Positions 1-9,966 of a stretch of 64,000 nt of DNA are shown here, one piece after another. The DNA comes from Verrucomicrobiota bacterium (GTDB lineage: Bacteria > Verrucomicrobiota > Verrucomicrobiia > Limisphaerales > SIBE01): contig JAIPJX010000006.1 of NCBI GenBank assembly GCA_021733945.1, positions 1 to 64,000 of the forward strand, given 5' to 3'. Each line of letters opens with the position of its first letter. The first letter of the stretch is position 1. The notes beneath the pieces were generated by a model that saw only the letters and a program-made list of their open reading frames with translations, did no database searches and was not told the DNA's origin. The position numbers were made by a program, and so were the translations under genes.

Positions 1-88
1 GAACCTCGAGATCCTCAACAAGGACATCTGCGGCCCGACGCTCACCGGGACGGTTCGCGCCACCTTTCCCCCTCTCCCATTCCAATCT

Positions 89-174
89 CGGTAGGGCGAA
101 GCGTCCCCGCTGAGCCGCTTGGGCACCCGAGATCCAAATACCCCCCAGGCTCAGCGGGACGCTTCGCCCTACCG
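89..174. repeat. Long inverted repeat CGGTAGGGCGAAGCGTCCCCGCTGAGCC / GGCTCAGCGGGACGCTTCGCCCTACCG with ~31 nt spacer
   Basis: Arms 89-116 and 148-174 are near-perfect reverse complements; the core GGACGCTTCGCCCTACC recurs at 32.6-32.7 kb and 53.8 kb. Confidence 0.85.
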
Positions 175-189
175 CCAGGGTGGACTTTA

Positions 190-270
190 TCCCGCAGAGG
201 CGCAGGGACGCTGAGAAAACGGACCCAATAGAATCCCTCTCCTCTCCGCGTCTCCGCGCCTCTGCGGGAG
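190..270. repeat. Interspersed hairpin repeat (TCCCGCAGAGGCGCAGGGACGC...GCGTCTCCGCGCCTCTGCGGGA)
   Basis: Self-complementary ends; second copy at 3984-4061 with identical internal GGACGCTGAGAAAACGGACCCAATA. Confidence 0.85.
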
Positions 271-479
271 ATTTTTTCCCTGTCCCATGTTCGCCAGTCG
301 GCGGACGAATGCAATCGTTCGCAAAGATCAGCTTTCAGTGCTCGTCGGCGAGATCGGTGAGGAACTCCGGACCAAGATACAGCGTTTAATTCAAACAAAA
401 TTTCCGTGTTGACTGTTTTTCGAGTTACCCGAAATTTCGAGCCCGCTGATCGTCGGTTGAACCAATATGCCCTGACCCT

Positions 480-3400
480 ATGAGACCGCATAGATTCTTG
501 AAGTCTGCTCCGCTTTGGGTGTGCGCTTGCCTCCTGCTCGCCAGCGTCACTCAACTCCCCGCGCAATCCCCTGCGGACATTGCCGGATACCTGCTTCGCG
601 GCACCATCACCACCGGGCCCGAGGCTGGCAATTCGTTTGCGGTGTCCCTCCGTTCCGATGCAGGCTATCAATCCGGTGACGGAGGCGGGACCTATACCTA
701 TACGAAACCAACCGCTACCACGGCACAACTCGTGCTCACGAGCACCTTCCCGGAGGACGAAGCGGGCGATGTGGACACCGTGACGATGACCTTTCAGACG
801 GCGACCAACGGCACCTTTCTGGACCGCTTTGTCTATGCGGATGGTGAAACTGGATCGGTCAACGGAACGTTCAACATTTCCAAATTACCACCTCTCATCA
901 CTGCGCTCGCCATTCAACCCAAAGGGATCCTCACCGAGGGGGGATCCGCCACGATCAACGTCTCCGCACTCGCCACGGGCAACCCCACCCATCAGTGGTT
1001 CAGGGACGGCGTGGCCATCGACGGAGCCAGGAGCCCGGTGCTTGAGCTGGTCAACATAACGCCACAGGCTGAAGGCAGGTACCACGTCATTGTCACCGAC
1101 GCCCACGGCTCGACCCGGAGCAGGGACGATTACCCGTTGGTGATCGTGCTTCCCGCAAATCCACCCGGATTTGTCGGGGGCGACGATTTCAACGACAACG
1201 CCCGCGATTCCATCCGTTGGGGCGTTTCCGATTTTGCCCCGGCGGAAGCTTTGGCCGAGCGCAACACGCGGCTCGAATATGTTTCCGCCACGACGAACCT
1301 GGTCCAGGGCCACAGAGTCTGGCATCGAGGCTTGGCACGAGTCCACCAGGATTGGGAAGCCCGCGTCCATGTGAACCTCCCGGATTTACCCTTCACCCCG
1401 GAAGGTTTGGTGGCCCTGCGAATCATGGCGGTTCCGGCGGATGACACCAGCCGAGCCCTTTCACTGGAACTTGAAGCCGGGCGCTCCGCCAGCGGTGCTT
1501 CCTACCGGAGTTTTCTCTCGGTCGTGGACGCGGATGGAAACGGTCTCGATCGTTCCAGCGCCACCACCACAACGTCCGCCACGCTCCGGCTCCGTTGGGA
1601 CAGCGCCAGGGCCATGTTTCACGCCGAATATGACCCGGACGGCCCGGCCAACGGTGATGCCTGGCAGACTCTGCGCACCTATGCACCGGAGGCCTGGAAC
1701 TTGAATTCGACCTCCCCCTTCCTCGTATCCGTCGGAGGCCTTTCCGAGGGCACCCTGGTCACAAGCACCGATGAGGTTTGGTTGGATACATTCGAGACCC
1801 GTATCCCTCCGCCCCAGATCACCAGTTCCCTGATCTCAACTGGCATGGTGGCCACGCCGTTCCAATACCAAATCGTTGCCACCGGCGAGCCCACCAGCTT
1901 CGGCGTCGCGGGTTTACCGGAGGGGTTGACCTTCTCCTCCGCCGCCGGCTTGATCTCGGGAACACCGACCAGTCCCTTTACCGGCACCGTGCGCCTCTCC
2001 GCAACCAACGAGGGTGGAACCGGAACCGCGACTTTGACTCTGAACATCCGGCAGCAACTGCCTCGGTTCACCAGTGCCATCAATGCCACGGCCCAGCTGG
2101 ATCAGCCATTCAGCTTCCAAGTGGCGGCCACCGGCAATCCAACGAATTACTCCAGCTTCTTCATCCCCGAAACCGGGCGCTCTGACAGCCGGTTCCTGCC
2201 CCCCGGCCTCTCCCTGGATACATCGAGCGGGCTTATCTCGGGCGTACCGGTTTTTGTTGGGACCGTCAATGTCAGCCTGTGGGCCTTTAATGCAACGGGC
2301 TCGAGCACCACGAACCTGACGATCTCGGTCGTGCCTCCGCCCCCGGTGCTCAGCGGCGCAGCAAGCGCTGAAGGGACAATGAAACAGCCGTTCCGATATC
2401 AACCTGCGGGCAGCTGGCATTTCAGCACTCGTTTTAGTTCCTCCACCCTGCCGGACGGACTATCGATCGATCCGTTGTCAGGCCTGGTCTCGGGAACCCC
2501 CGCCTCCGCAGGAAGCCACAGCATCACGATCCAGGCAACGAACACAGGCGGCAGTGCCACGATGGCGCTTCAACTGAAAATCGATTCGAACGAGAACTCG
2601 CTTTTTATGCTGGGAAGCCTGATCCTCGCGAATCACGATACCGGTTTTCTCGCGAGCGGTGTTTCCAAGGCGGCGGGTGGCATCTACCACATCCTGTTTG
2701 TGAAAGAGGATGGCAGGATGTATGCAATGGGTTCCAACGAATATGGCCAGCTGGGGGATGGCACCACGGAAAACCGCAGGCATCCCGTCCTCATCGACAA
2801 CGAAGTAAGCGCCGTCGCCGCAGGGGGCCAGCACAGCCTTTTCCTCAAGCGAAACGGGACACTGTGGGGCATGGGCTACAACGGCAGCACCCAGCTCGGG
2901 AACACGGGAACCCGGACGAATCCCGACCCTGTGCTTATCGCGTCCGACGTCGCCTCGATCGGTGCCGGGCGAGACCATACACTCTACATCAAAACCGACC
3001 ACACGCTCTGGGCCTTGGGCCGAAACGATCGTGGCCAGCTTGGAACCGGTTCCTTTGGAGACCAATCGACCGCAATCCAGGTGGCGGATCAGGTCGAGGC
3101 TGCAACCGGCGGCACTTTTCACACCCTGTTCCTGAAGCGCGACAAAACCCTGTGGGGCATGGGATCAAGCGGTTATTTGGGCGTCTCCCAATTTCCGCTG
3201 GAGCGGTCGACGCCGATCGAAATTGCATCGGGTGTGAGTTCCTTTTCCGCCTCGGGCAATCACTCGGTGTTTGTCCGGAACGGTTTCCTGATGGGAATGG
3301 GCAGCAACGTTTCGGGTCAACTGGGCCCGATCTCCACGAACCATGTACAAACCCCGATCGTGATTGAAAGCGGCGTCATCAATGCAGTCGCAGGCAACAG

Positions 3401-3773
3401 CCACACACTCTTCACCCGCCTCGGCCGGGAACTCTGGGGCCTGGGGCACAACACGTCCCTGCAACTTGGACCCAACGCGCCACAAACCTCTCGGATCACA
3501 ACCCCGGTGCGGATTGATCAACGCGTGTCCCAGGTTGCGGCCGGTAATTCGCACAGCCTGTACATCGTCGGCTCCACCGGCCAGGGTCCCGTGCCGGGCA
3601 CGCCGCCCCGCATCAGCATCGAGAACTTAAACGGCGAACTGCGTTTGACCTGGCCAACAGGCACTTTGGAATCTGCACCCTCCATAACCGGGCCGTGGAC
3701 TCCCCAGCCACAAGCCAGCAGTCCGCAAACCGTCGCTCCTGTGGGTCCGGCGGAGTTCTTCCGGGTGCGCTAA
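480..3773 (+). CDS. Secreted protein with Ig-like/putative-Ig (He_PIG) repeats and C-terminal RCC1-type repeats
   Basis: Signal peptide; 'GLPEGLTFSSAAGLISGTPTSPF' He_PIG motifs; several 'GG.HSLFLK.DGTLWGMG.N..GQLG' RCC1 blades. Confidence 0.85.
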   Translation: MRPHRFLKSAPLWVCACLLLASVTQLPAQSPADIAGYLLRGTITTGPEAGNSFAVSLRSDAGYQSGDGGGTYTYTKPTATTAQLVLTSTFPEDEAGDVDTVTMTFQTATNGTFLDRFVYADGETGSVNGTFNISKLPPLITALAIQPKGILTEGGSATINVSALATGNPTHQWFRDGVAIDGARSPVLELVNITPQAEGRYHVIVTDAHGSTRSRDDYPLVIVLPANPPGFVGGDDFNDNARDSIRWGVSDFAPAEALAERNTRLEYVSATTNLVQGHRVWHRGLARVHQDWEARVHVNLPDLPFTPEGLVALRIMAVPADDTSRALSLELEAGRSASGASYRSFLSVVDADGNGLDRSSATTTTSATLRLRWDSARAMFHAEYDPDGPANGDAWQTLRTYAPEAWNLNSTSPFLVSVGGLSEGTLVTSTDEVWLDTFETRIPPPQITSSLISTGMVATPFQYQIVATGEPTSFGVAGLPEGLTFSSAAGLISGTPTSPFTGTVRLSATNEGGTGTATLTLNIRQQLPRFTSAINATAQLDQPFSFQVAATGNPTNYSSFFIPETGRSDSRFLPPGLSLDTSSGLISGVPVFVGTVNVSLWAFNATGSSTTNLTISVVPPPPVLSGAASAEGTMKQPFRYQPAGSWHFSTRFSSSTLPDGLSIDPLSGLVSGTPASAGSHSITIQATNTGGSATMALQLKIDSNENSLFMLGSLILANHDTGFLASGVSKAAGGIYHILFVKEDGRMYAMGSNEYGQLGDGTTENRRHPVLIDNEVSAVAAGGQHSLFLKRNGTLWGMGYNGSTQLGNTGTRTNPDPVLIASDVASIGAGRDHTLYIKTDHTLWALGRNDRGQLGTGSFGDQSTAIQVADQVEAATGGTFHTLFLKRDKTLWGMGSSGYLGVSQFPLERSTPIEIASGVSSFSASGNHSVFVRNGFLMGMGSNVSGQLGPISTNHVQTPIVIESGVINAVAGNSHTLFTRLGRELWGLGHNTSLQLGPNAPQTSRITTPVRIDQRVSQVAAGNSHSLYIVGSTGQGPVPGTPPRISIENLNGELRLTWPTGTLESAPSITGPWTPQPQASSPQTVAPVGPAEFFRVR

Positions 3774-3983
3774 GACCTCCCCTGCTGGGGGGGGTCGGCT
3801 GGGGGTCGGTTCTTGGTACAGAGGTGTTCTCTGATGATTCAATACCAAGACCCCTCGGTGCCCCCCGACTGCGTGAGTGAGCCCCTCAACCTCTTCCCCA
3901 AACAAACCGCATGGCATTGGATCCGCATTCGTGATCCAAATTTCGTGCCCTCTTTCCCCGCATGTTTCGCCAAGCAGAATGTA

Positions 3984-4061
3984 TCCCGCTGAGACGCAGG
4001 GACGCTGAGAAAACGGACCCAATACCCCTCTCCTCTCTGCGTCTCCGCGCCTCTGCGGGAG
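3984..4061. repeat. Second copy of hairpin repeat seen at 190-270
   Basis: Same sequence with small changes and shared internal core. Confidence 0.8.
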
Positions 4062-4623
4062 ATTCTTTCGATGTCCCGTTTTCCCGGTCGAAGTGATTCC
4101 CCAAATCGCTTGAAGAACCAAAATCCCGTTCCCTGATGTGGACCTGCGATTTAAATCTGCGGTCATCCTGCTCATCGGTGGTTAAATCCCCATTCCACGC
4201 ATTTCCTGTTTCCCCCGCTCACCGGGACGGTTCGCGACACTGCCATTCGTTTAAGGGGAGGAGATGTCCTCGTTGAGGATTTCGAGGTTTCTCATGACTT
4301 GCCGTTGAACGGATTGGGGTCCTGATGGGAGTGAGTGGATTTGCGCCTTCAAGCAAAACCAAAGCGGCGTCGGCGCTGCGCTCTGCCGCGCGCACTCCAA
4401 AACACCGTCGTTCTTCCGACGCCATGCCTTGGAATCCATCCCAACTCCAAAAAACAATCCCTTCGCTCCCACAAACCCTCCGCCCTGTGGAGTGCGGCGG
4501 CCTCTGCCGCACTCCACGACGCTGTCGCGAACCTGGCAAAGACCGGAGCATCCCCGCGGGGTGGTGTACCTCATGAGGTGTGCCTCGCGCTGCGAGGCAC
4601 AGTCGGTCGCAGCGCGACCGACT

Positions 4624-4701
4624 CCACCCAGTCCACCCAGTCCACCCAGTCCACCCAGTCCACCCAGTCCACCCAGTCCACCCAGTCCACCCAGTCCACC
4701 C
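4624..4701. repeat. 9-bp tandem repeat (CCACCCAGT)n, 8 full units plus partial
   Basis: Direct reading: exact 9-bp periodicity from 4624 to 4701. Confidence 0.95.
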
Positions 4702-5166
4702 GCGCAGGTTCGTTCAAGGGGTATCACACAATCGCAGTAGCCCGCCCGCCCACAAGGTGCAAGCCGATGGATCCAATAGAGAAGAGGCTCAGCCTGCTAA
4801 TCCGCTCGGAGTCTTGCGTATTGATCAACCCCTCTGCTCGCTACATCATTGCCCCCTCCGGACCGGTGAACAACCTTCACTGGAATCCAGAGCTGCGGGG
4901 CGTATATTCTGCCCGAGAGGTCGCTCCAATCGAGTTGCGGCTGTGCCTGGCTTGGGCTTTGTGCTGGCAATCCCCTCGCCATCCTCCTTGAGCCTGGGCC
5001 GGGCATGGCTGCTTCGAGACATCTTCGGCACGCTCTGCGAACACACATGACAGCCCTGGAAAGGCTTGCACTTTCCTGGACTTGTTAGCAGTAGGCGTTA
5101 GCAGTTGAGGCACCTTTCAAATCCGAATACGGCTTCAGTGACTTAGGTTGAGGTTATTGAGAAGAA

Positions 5167-5241
5167 TGGAGGCGAGGGTCGGAATCGAACCGACGCATAA
5201 GGCTTTTGCAGAGCCCTGCCTTACCACTTGGCTACCCCGCC
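5167..5241 (-). tRNA. tRNA-Cys (anticodon GCA), CCA encoded
   Basis: Reverse complement GGCGGGGTAGCCAAGTGGTAAGGCAGGGCTCTGCAAAAGCCTTATGCGTCGGTTCGATTCCGACCCTCGCCTCCA; cloverleaf stems, loop CTGCAAA, U73 discriminator. Confidence 0.95.
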
Positions 5242-5461
5242 ATTCCAGCGAACCTGAACGATAATTCGGATTGCCCTGCGTGCAAGCCTTTATTCGCCCG
5301 GATCGGCCGCGGGATGCAGGTCAGGAATCTTCGAGCCGCTGGTCCTGTTGCCGGTTGAACGGCCAGATTCCTAATTATCTTGTTCGCGTGCGTCCGGAAA
5401 CCTAGAGTTTCGCATCACGATGCAAACCTATTCCTCAGCGGGTCAGTGACCACCTTTCCCT

Positions 5462-7093
5462 ATGCGGGTTCTGATCGCCGAAGATGATCCGGTATCCCGC
5501 CTGAGCCTTCAGGCGTCCTTGAAGAAATGGGGATACGAGGTGACGACTGCGATCGACGGAAACGCGGCCTGGGAGATTCTCCAGAAGAACGACTGTCCGC
5601 GCCTGGCCATTCTCGATTGGGAAATGCCCGGCCTCACGGGTGTGGAGGTCTGCCGCAGGGTGCGCTCGTCCGTGGGTCGGGATTACGTCTACATTGCATT
5701 TCTCACCGCACGGGTCCTCAAGGAGGACATCATTGAGGGTTTCGACGCCGGTGCCGACGATTTTATCACCAAACCGTTTAATCCCCGGGAACTGGAGGGC
5801 CGACTGAGGGCCGCCGACCGCATTCTCGACCTGCACGCGGAACTGGGTGCCATCTACAACGCCTCACCCGTGGCAATGATCCTCCTGGATCGCGATTGCC
5901 GGATTAAGAACCTCAACCCCACCGGAGCCAGGCTCTCGGGACTATCGGCCGGGGGTTCGTCCGGGGCGGCGATTGGGGCATCCCTTCGGTGCGCGCATGG
6001 CGGGCCCCACACTCTGGAAAACACCCCCGCGTGCACCTGTTGGCCGTGCCTGCTGCAGCGGTTCGTCGCCGGGACCCAACGCACGGAAAAAATCACCCGT
6101 GAAGAGGTGATCCTGCGTCCGCTGAACCATTCCGGATCCGAGGAACTCTGTTTCCTGGTGTCCACGGAACGTCTCCTGGTCACCGGGGAAGACATGGTGC
6201 TGGTGGTGCTGGAGGATATTTCAGCCCGCAAGAAGGCGGAACGATCGCTGGCTGATTTGAATCGGACTCTGGAATCGCGCGTGGAACAACGGTCCGCGGA
6301 GGTCTATCAGCTCCTGCGTCAAAAGGACGGGTTCGTTCGCCGCCTGGGACACGATCTGAAGACCCCGTTGACACCCCTGGTTGCGTTGCTGCCGACTGTG
6401 GAAAAACGCGTTCAGGATCCGAAAGCGAAGAAAATGCTCCGACTGGCAATCCGGAACGTCGAATTCATGAGAGGCCTCGTCGAGAAGACCCTGCAGCTTG
6501 CAGAACTCAACAATACAAACACCAAACCAATCACGGAGCGAATCGACCTGGGCGAGGAGATCCGGAATGTCATCGCCACACTCTCCTACATTCTGGAAGC
6601 AGCGGCTGCCAGGGTGATCAATCAGATCACCGCCCCCGTTTGGGTGCTGGCAAATCCGCTCGAACTGCGGGAGGTTTTCCACAATCTGATCACGAACGCG
6701 ATCAAATACTCCGAAGGTGGCGCAACGCTCCGGATTGCCGCCACCCGGAACGGCCGGATGGTGACCATGTCCTTCTCCGACGAAGGCATCGGCATGACGG
6801 CGGAGGACACCCGCCGGGTGTTTGAAGAGTTCTACAAGGCCGACCCTTCGAGACACGATCGCTCATCAACCGGCCTGGGACTGAGTGTCTGCAGAACGAT
6901 CGTTGAGAGGCACGGAGGCAGGATCTGGGCGGAGAGTCCCGGTCTTCGCCTCGGTTCAACCATCTCCTTCTCCCTCCCCTCCGGGGAACCGGACATCGAC
7001 CGGGCCGGAGCGACTCCGGAAGAAACCGGACCTTGTCCAACAACCGGAACCCAGAACAATCCGCACAACCCCTTCAAACCAAGCAATGACTAA
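5462..7093 (+). CDS. Hybrid receiver-sensor histidine kinase (REC, PAS-like, HisKA, HATPase_c)
   Basis: N-term 'MRVLIAEDDPVSRL...LDWEMPGLTG...ITKPFNPREL'; 'RRLGHDLKTPLTPL' H-box; 'NLITNAIKYS', 'DEGIGM', 'GLGLSVCRTIVERHGG'. Confidence 0.92.
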   Translation: MRVLIAEDDPVSRLSLQASLKKWGYEVTTAIDGNAAWEILQKNDCPRLAILDWEMPGLTGVEVCRRVRSSVGRDYVYIAFLTARVLKEDIIEGFDAGADDFITKPFNPRELEGRLRAADRILDLHAELGAIYNASPVAMILLDRDCRIKNLNPTGARLSGLSAGGSSGAAIGASLRCAHGGPHTLENTPACTCWPCLLQRFVAGTQRTEKITREEVILRPLNHSGSEELCFLVSTERLLVTGEDMVLVVLEDISARKKAERSLADLNRTLESRVEQRSAEVYQLLRQKDGFVRRLGHDLKTPLTPLVALLPTVEKRVQDPKAKKMLRLAIRNVEFMRGLVEKTLQLAELNNTNTKPITERIDLGEEIRNVIATLSYILEAAAARVINQITAPVWVLANPLELREVFHNLITNAIKYSEGGATLRIAATRNGRMVTMSFSDEGIGMTAEDTRRVFEEFYKADPSRHDRSSTGLGLSVCRTIVERHGGRIWAESPGLRLGSTISFSLPSGEPDIDRAGATPEETGPCPTTGTQNNPHNPFKPSND

Positions 7094-7460
7094 ACACATC
7101 CTTGTTGTCGACGACGACCCGTCCATGAGGGAGACGGTTGAACTGCTTCTGAACGAAGTCCACCCCTCCATTCGGTTTGCGGACGGCGGGCGCCAATGCC
7201 TGGAAGAACTGCGCGCCGGATTTCGCGGGCTGATCCTGATGGATGTGATGATGCCGGAACTGAACGGATGGGAAACCATCGCGGCGATCGTTGAAGAGGG
7301 GCTGGACGACGGGAATATCTTCTGCATGTTCACGGCCGTCCAGGATCCCGAGCCCAGGATGGAGTTTTTAAAGGAATACGTGCTGGATTACATCCGCAAA
7401 CCGTTCACTTCGGAAGAACTTGTGGCGGTTGTGGACAGTTCCCTGGGATATCTCACCTGA
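7086..7460 (+). CDS. Single-domain response regulator
   Basis: 'MTKHILVVDDDPSMRETVELLL...LILMDVMMPELNG...YIRKPFTSEEL'; ATG overlaps the kinase stop (ATGACTAA). Confidence 0.88.
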   Translation: MTKHILVVDDDPSMRETVELLLNEVHPSIRFADGGRQCLEELRAGFRGLILMDVMMPELNGWETIAAIVEEGLDDGNIFCMFTAVQDPEPRMEFLKEYVLDYIRKPFTSEELVAVVDSSLGYLT

Positions 7461-7495
7461 ACCCACCCCCCGGCAAACGTGAGCAGATCAAGGCC

Positions 7496-8080
7496 ATGAA
7501 CACGGTGATCCTGATTGGTGCCTCCACCGGTGGACCGCGTGCGCTGCAGACGGTGCTGCGCGGCATGCCGCCGCTCGATGCCAGCATCGTCCTGGTGCAA
7601 CACATGCCCGAATACATCTCCGGGCCGTTTCGGAACACGCTCGCCGGGTTGACGGAAATGCAGGTGGTGATCGCAACCGACAGAATGGGCCTGGAACCAG
7701 GCACGGTTTATATTGCGCCGGGCGGCATCCATCTGACCCTGGAAGGCAACACCCAGCTGCGTCTGGTTCAGGGCCCGAAGGTCTGTTTTGTGCGACCCTC
7801 CATCGACGTGGCCATGAAGTCGCTGCAACAAAAGCCGGGCTCCAGGATCATCGGTGTCATCTTGACGGGAATGGGTCAGGACGGCGCCGAAGGGATCACG
7901 CATATCAAGAAGGCCGGTGGCATCACCATCGCCCAGGACGAAAAGAGCAGCACCATATACGGAATGCCAAGAGCGGCCGTGCAGACGGGATCGGTCGATC
8001 ACGTGCTGCCATTGGAGAGAGTGCAATCCAAGCTCATCGGTCTGGCCGGGGTGTTGCTCAAACCACGTTCCGGGGGATAA
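7496..8080 (+). CDS. Stand-alone CheB-type protein-glutamate methylesterase domain (no receiver)
   Basis: 'IGASTGGPRAL', 'VLVQHMP', 'GVILTGMGQDGAEG' retain Ser/His/Asp motifs of CheB. Confidence 0.88.
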   Translation: MNTVILIGASTGGPRALQTVLRGMPPLDASIVLVQHMPEYISGPFRNTLAGLTEMQVVIATDRMGLEPGTVYIAPGGIHLTLEGNTQLRLVQGPKVCFVRPSIDVAMKSLQQKPGSRIIGVILTGMGQDGAEGITHIKKAGGITIAQDEKSSTIYGMPRAAVQTGSVDHVLPLERVQSKLIGLAGVLLKPRSGG

Positions 8081-8101
8081 ACGGAAACGCAATTTCCAGG
8101 T

Positions 8102-9847
8102 TCAAATCTCGAACTGCGCCAGTCTCCTGAAACCTAGGATCATCGGAAACAAACCGAGCAGAAGCGAGAGCAGGAGGAACCCGGCGATGCCCGAAATGGT
8201 TTGCAGGGACCCACCGCCACCCCCCAGGGACCAGGGTGCCCCCAGGGCCAGGAGGGTGACCGATGCCACGATGTAGAGGAAACTCATCACCAGACAGAAG
8301 GTCCCCCCAAATCCGCTGACAATTCTGCTCGGGTTATCCTCCTTGAAATTGGGGTAAAGCACACCGAGTCCGACGGCCAGGCCGTTCAGGGTGAAGGTCA
8401 TGATGACGACCGCCAGGGCGAAGTATGCGAGGCGCGGGGTCGCCACATGGAGCATTCCACAGGAAAGTGTGATCAACCCCAGAGTCACGACCAGGGAGGC
8501 GCAGCTGGCGAGCCCGAGTTTGGTGAGCACCATTCTGCGCAGCCCCAGGGGTGCCATGCCGACGATCCAGAGTCGTTTGCCTTCGAGCGAGAACTGGGGA
8601 TAAACAAACCGCGTCGTCAGCGTGGCAAGGTTGAGGGAACACGCACCGAGGTTGAGGAACGAGACGAGGTTGATCCAAAACGGATTCGACAGTTGATGCG
8701 AGAAATGCCGGAGGTTGAGGATGTAGACACCCAGCAGTCCGAACAACACCACCGTCTGCCCCCACTGGCTGGTGTCGCGCCAGAAAATCCGGACGTCCTT
8801 GACAAGAAACGCGCGGGTGTCGCGCCGCAACCAGAAACACAACCCAAACACCAGTTCCAGCGGTCCGCGCATGCGCCGGGCCGACGCCCGTCGCTGCTGC
8901 CAGGCCTGGAACCACGTCCATCGCCCCAGCACGCTGCCGCGGCTCTGCACGGTGGACAAAGCCTCATAGAACGGGTCCCCCATGCGCGTGAACGAGAGAT
9001 ATCCGAAGAAGAGGGAATGGCTCAACAGGACCATGCAAAAAAACACGGCTCCGGTGAACGCTCCCTCGGCCCAGTTCTGAATGCCGGATGAAAGCCAGTA
9101 GCTCGGAAGGAACGAAAAGTTGGCAAACTGTGTCTTGACCAGCAGGCGATCGAGAACCTCAAGCACCCGTGTCTCGAGCATTTCGTCCGTCACCGTTTCC
9201 GCACGCCACCAGAACACGGCTCCGGCGAGGAATACACCCGCGGCCGCCAGGATGCACACCTGAAACACCCGACGATCCATGAACCGGCCGAGACCAACGG
9301 CGATCCAGGACCCTGCCAGCGAGGGAAGCACGATGAAGAGCGAAAGAAACACCACGGTGACGGCGTAGAAATGCCAGGGCACACCCCGCGTCAATCCATA
9401 CGCCGCAAGCAACGGTGCCACCAGAAAGAGGAACGCCCAGGATGCCAGCAGGGTGGATTCGATGGATTTCCAGCGGAACACCTGAACCTTCGCAATCGGC
9501 AGCGTCAGCAGAAACGCGGTCTCACGATTTCGGAAGAAGTTTGTATAGGAAATGATCAGGCTGCTCAGCAGAAGGAGTACAAACAGGAACGCGAACAACA
9601 AAAAAATCATGCGCTCGGTCAGAAGCGGTCCGAGTCCGGGAAACTGTTCCACAAACGTCAGGCCCTTGTGAAAAATCCAGAACGAGAGCACGACATAACC
9701 CATGATAAACCCAACGATCAAGGCGGTGAGCAGACGCGATTGGTGAAGCACCGCCCGAAGCCGCCGCGAGGCCTGCAGCAGGGAGATCCGGGTCAGAAGA
9801 ACAAGCACGTGCCGGCTGGTTCCACGGTTTGATTGGGATCGGTTCAT
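8102..9847 (-). CDS. ABC-type exporter membrane protein (large ABC-2-like permease)
   Basis: Multiple hydrophobic TM segments, next to ABC ATPase 9967-10695; start taken at MNRSQS. Confidence 0.65.
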   Translation of the reverse strand: MNRSQSNRGTSRHVLVLLTRISLLQASRRLRAVLHQSRLLTALIVGFIMGYVVLSFWIFHKGLTFVEQFPGLGPLLTERMIFLLFAFLFVLLLLSSLIISYTNFFRNRETAFLLTLPIAKVQVFRWKSIESTLLASWAFLFLVAPLLAAYGLTRGVPWHFYAVTVVFLSLFIVLPSLAGSWIAVGLGRFMDRRVFQVCILAAAGVFLAGAVFWWRAETVTDEMLETRVLEVLDRLLVKTQFANFSFLPSYWLSSGIQNWAEGAFTGAVFFCMVLLSHSLFFGYLSFTRMGDPFYEALSTVQSRGSVLGRWTWFQAWQQRRASARRMRGPLELVFGLCFWLRRDTRAFLVKDVRIFWRDTSQWGQTVVLFGLLGVYILNLRHFSHQLSNPFWINLVSFLNLGACSLNLATLTTRFVYPQFSLEGKRLWIVGMAPLGLRRMVLTKLGLASCASLVVTLGLITLSCGMLHVATPRLAYFALAVVIMTFTLNGLAVGLGVLYPNFKEDNPSRIVSGFGGTFCLVMSFLYIVASVTLLALGAPWSLGGGGGSLQTISGIAGFLLLSLLLGLFPMILGFRRLAQFEI

Positions 9848-9966
9848 TCCGGTTGGGAGACAAGGGGCTGGATGCAACGTGGCAGCGGCGGATCAGCCGA
9901 ACAATCCCGGGACATTGAGGCGCAACCTGTCATTCGAGAATGCTTTCGTTCACTCATCGCACAGGA

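Noticed and set aside
4600-4720. Possible CRISPR array
   Set aside because: Tandem 9-bp units with no spacers; no cas genes in the window.
4251-4727. Gly-rich (GGLGGLGG) ORF and related VHPVHP/STQSTQ ORFs
   Set aside because: Produced by the 9-bp minisatellite inside an interspersed repeat; not treated as a gene.
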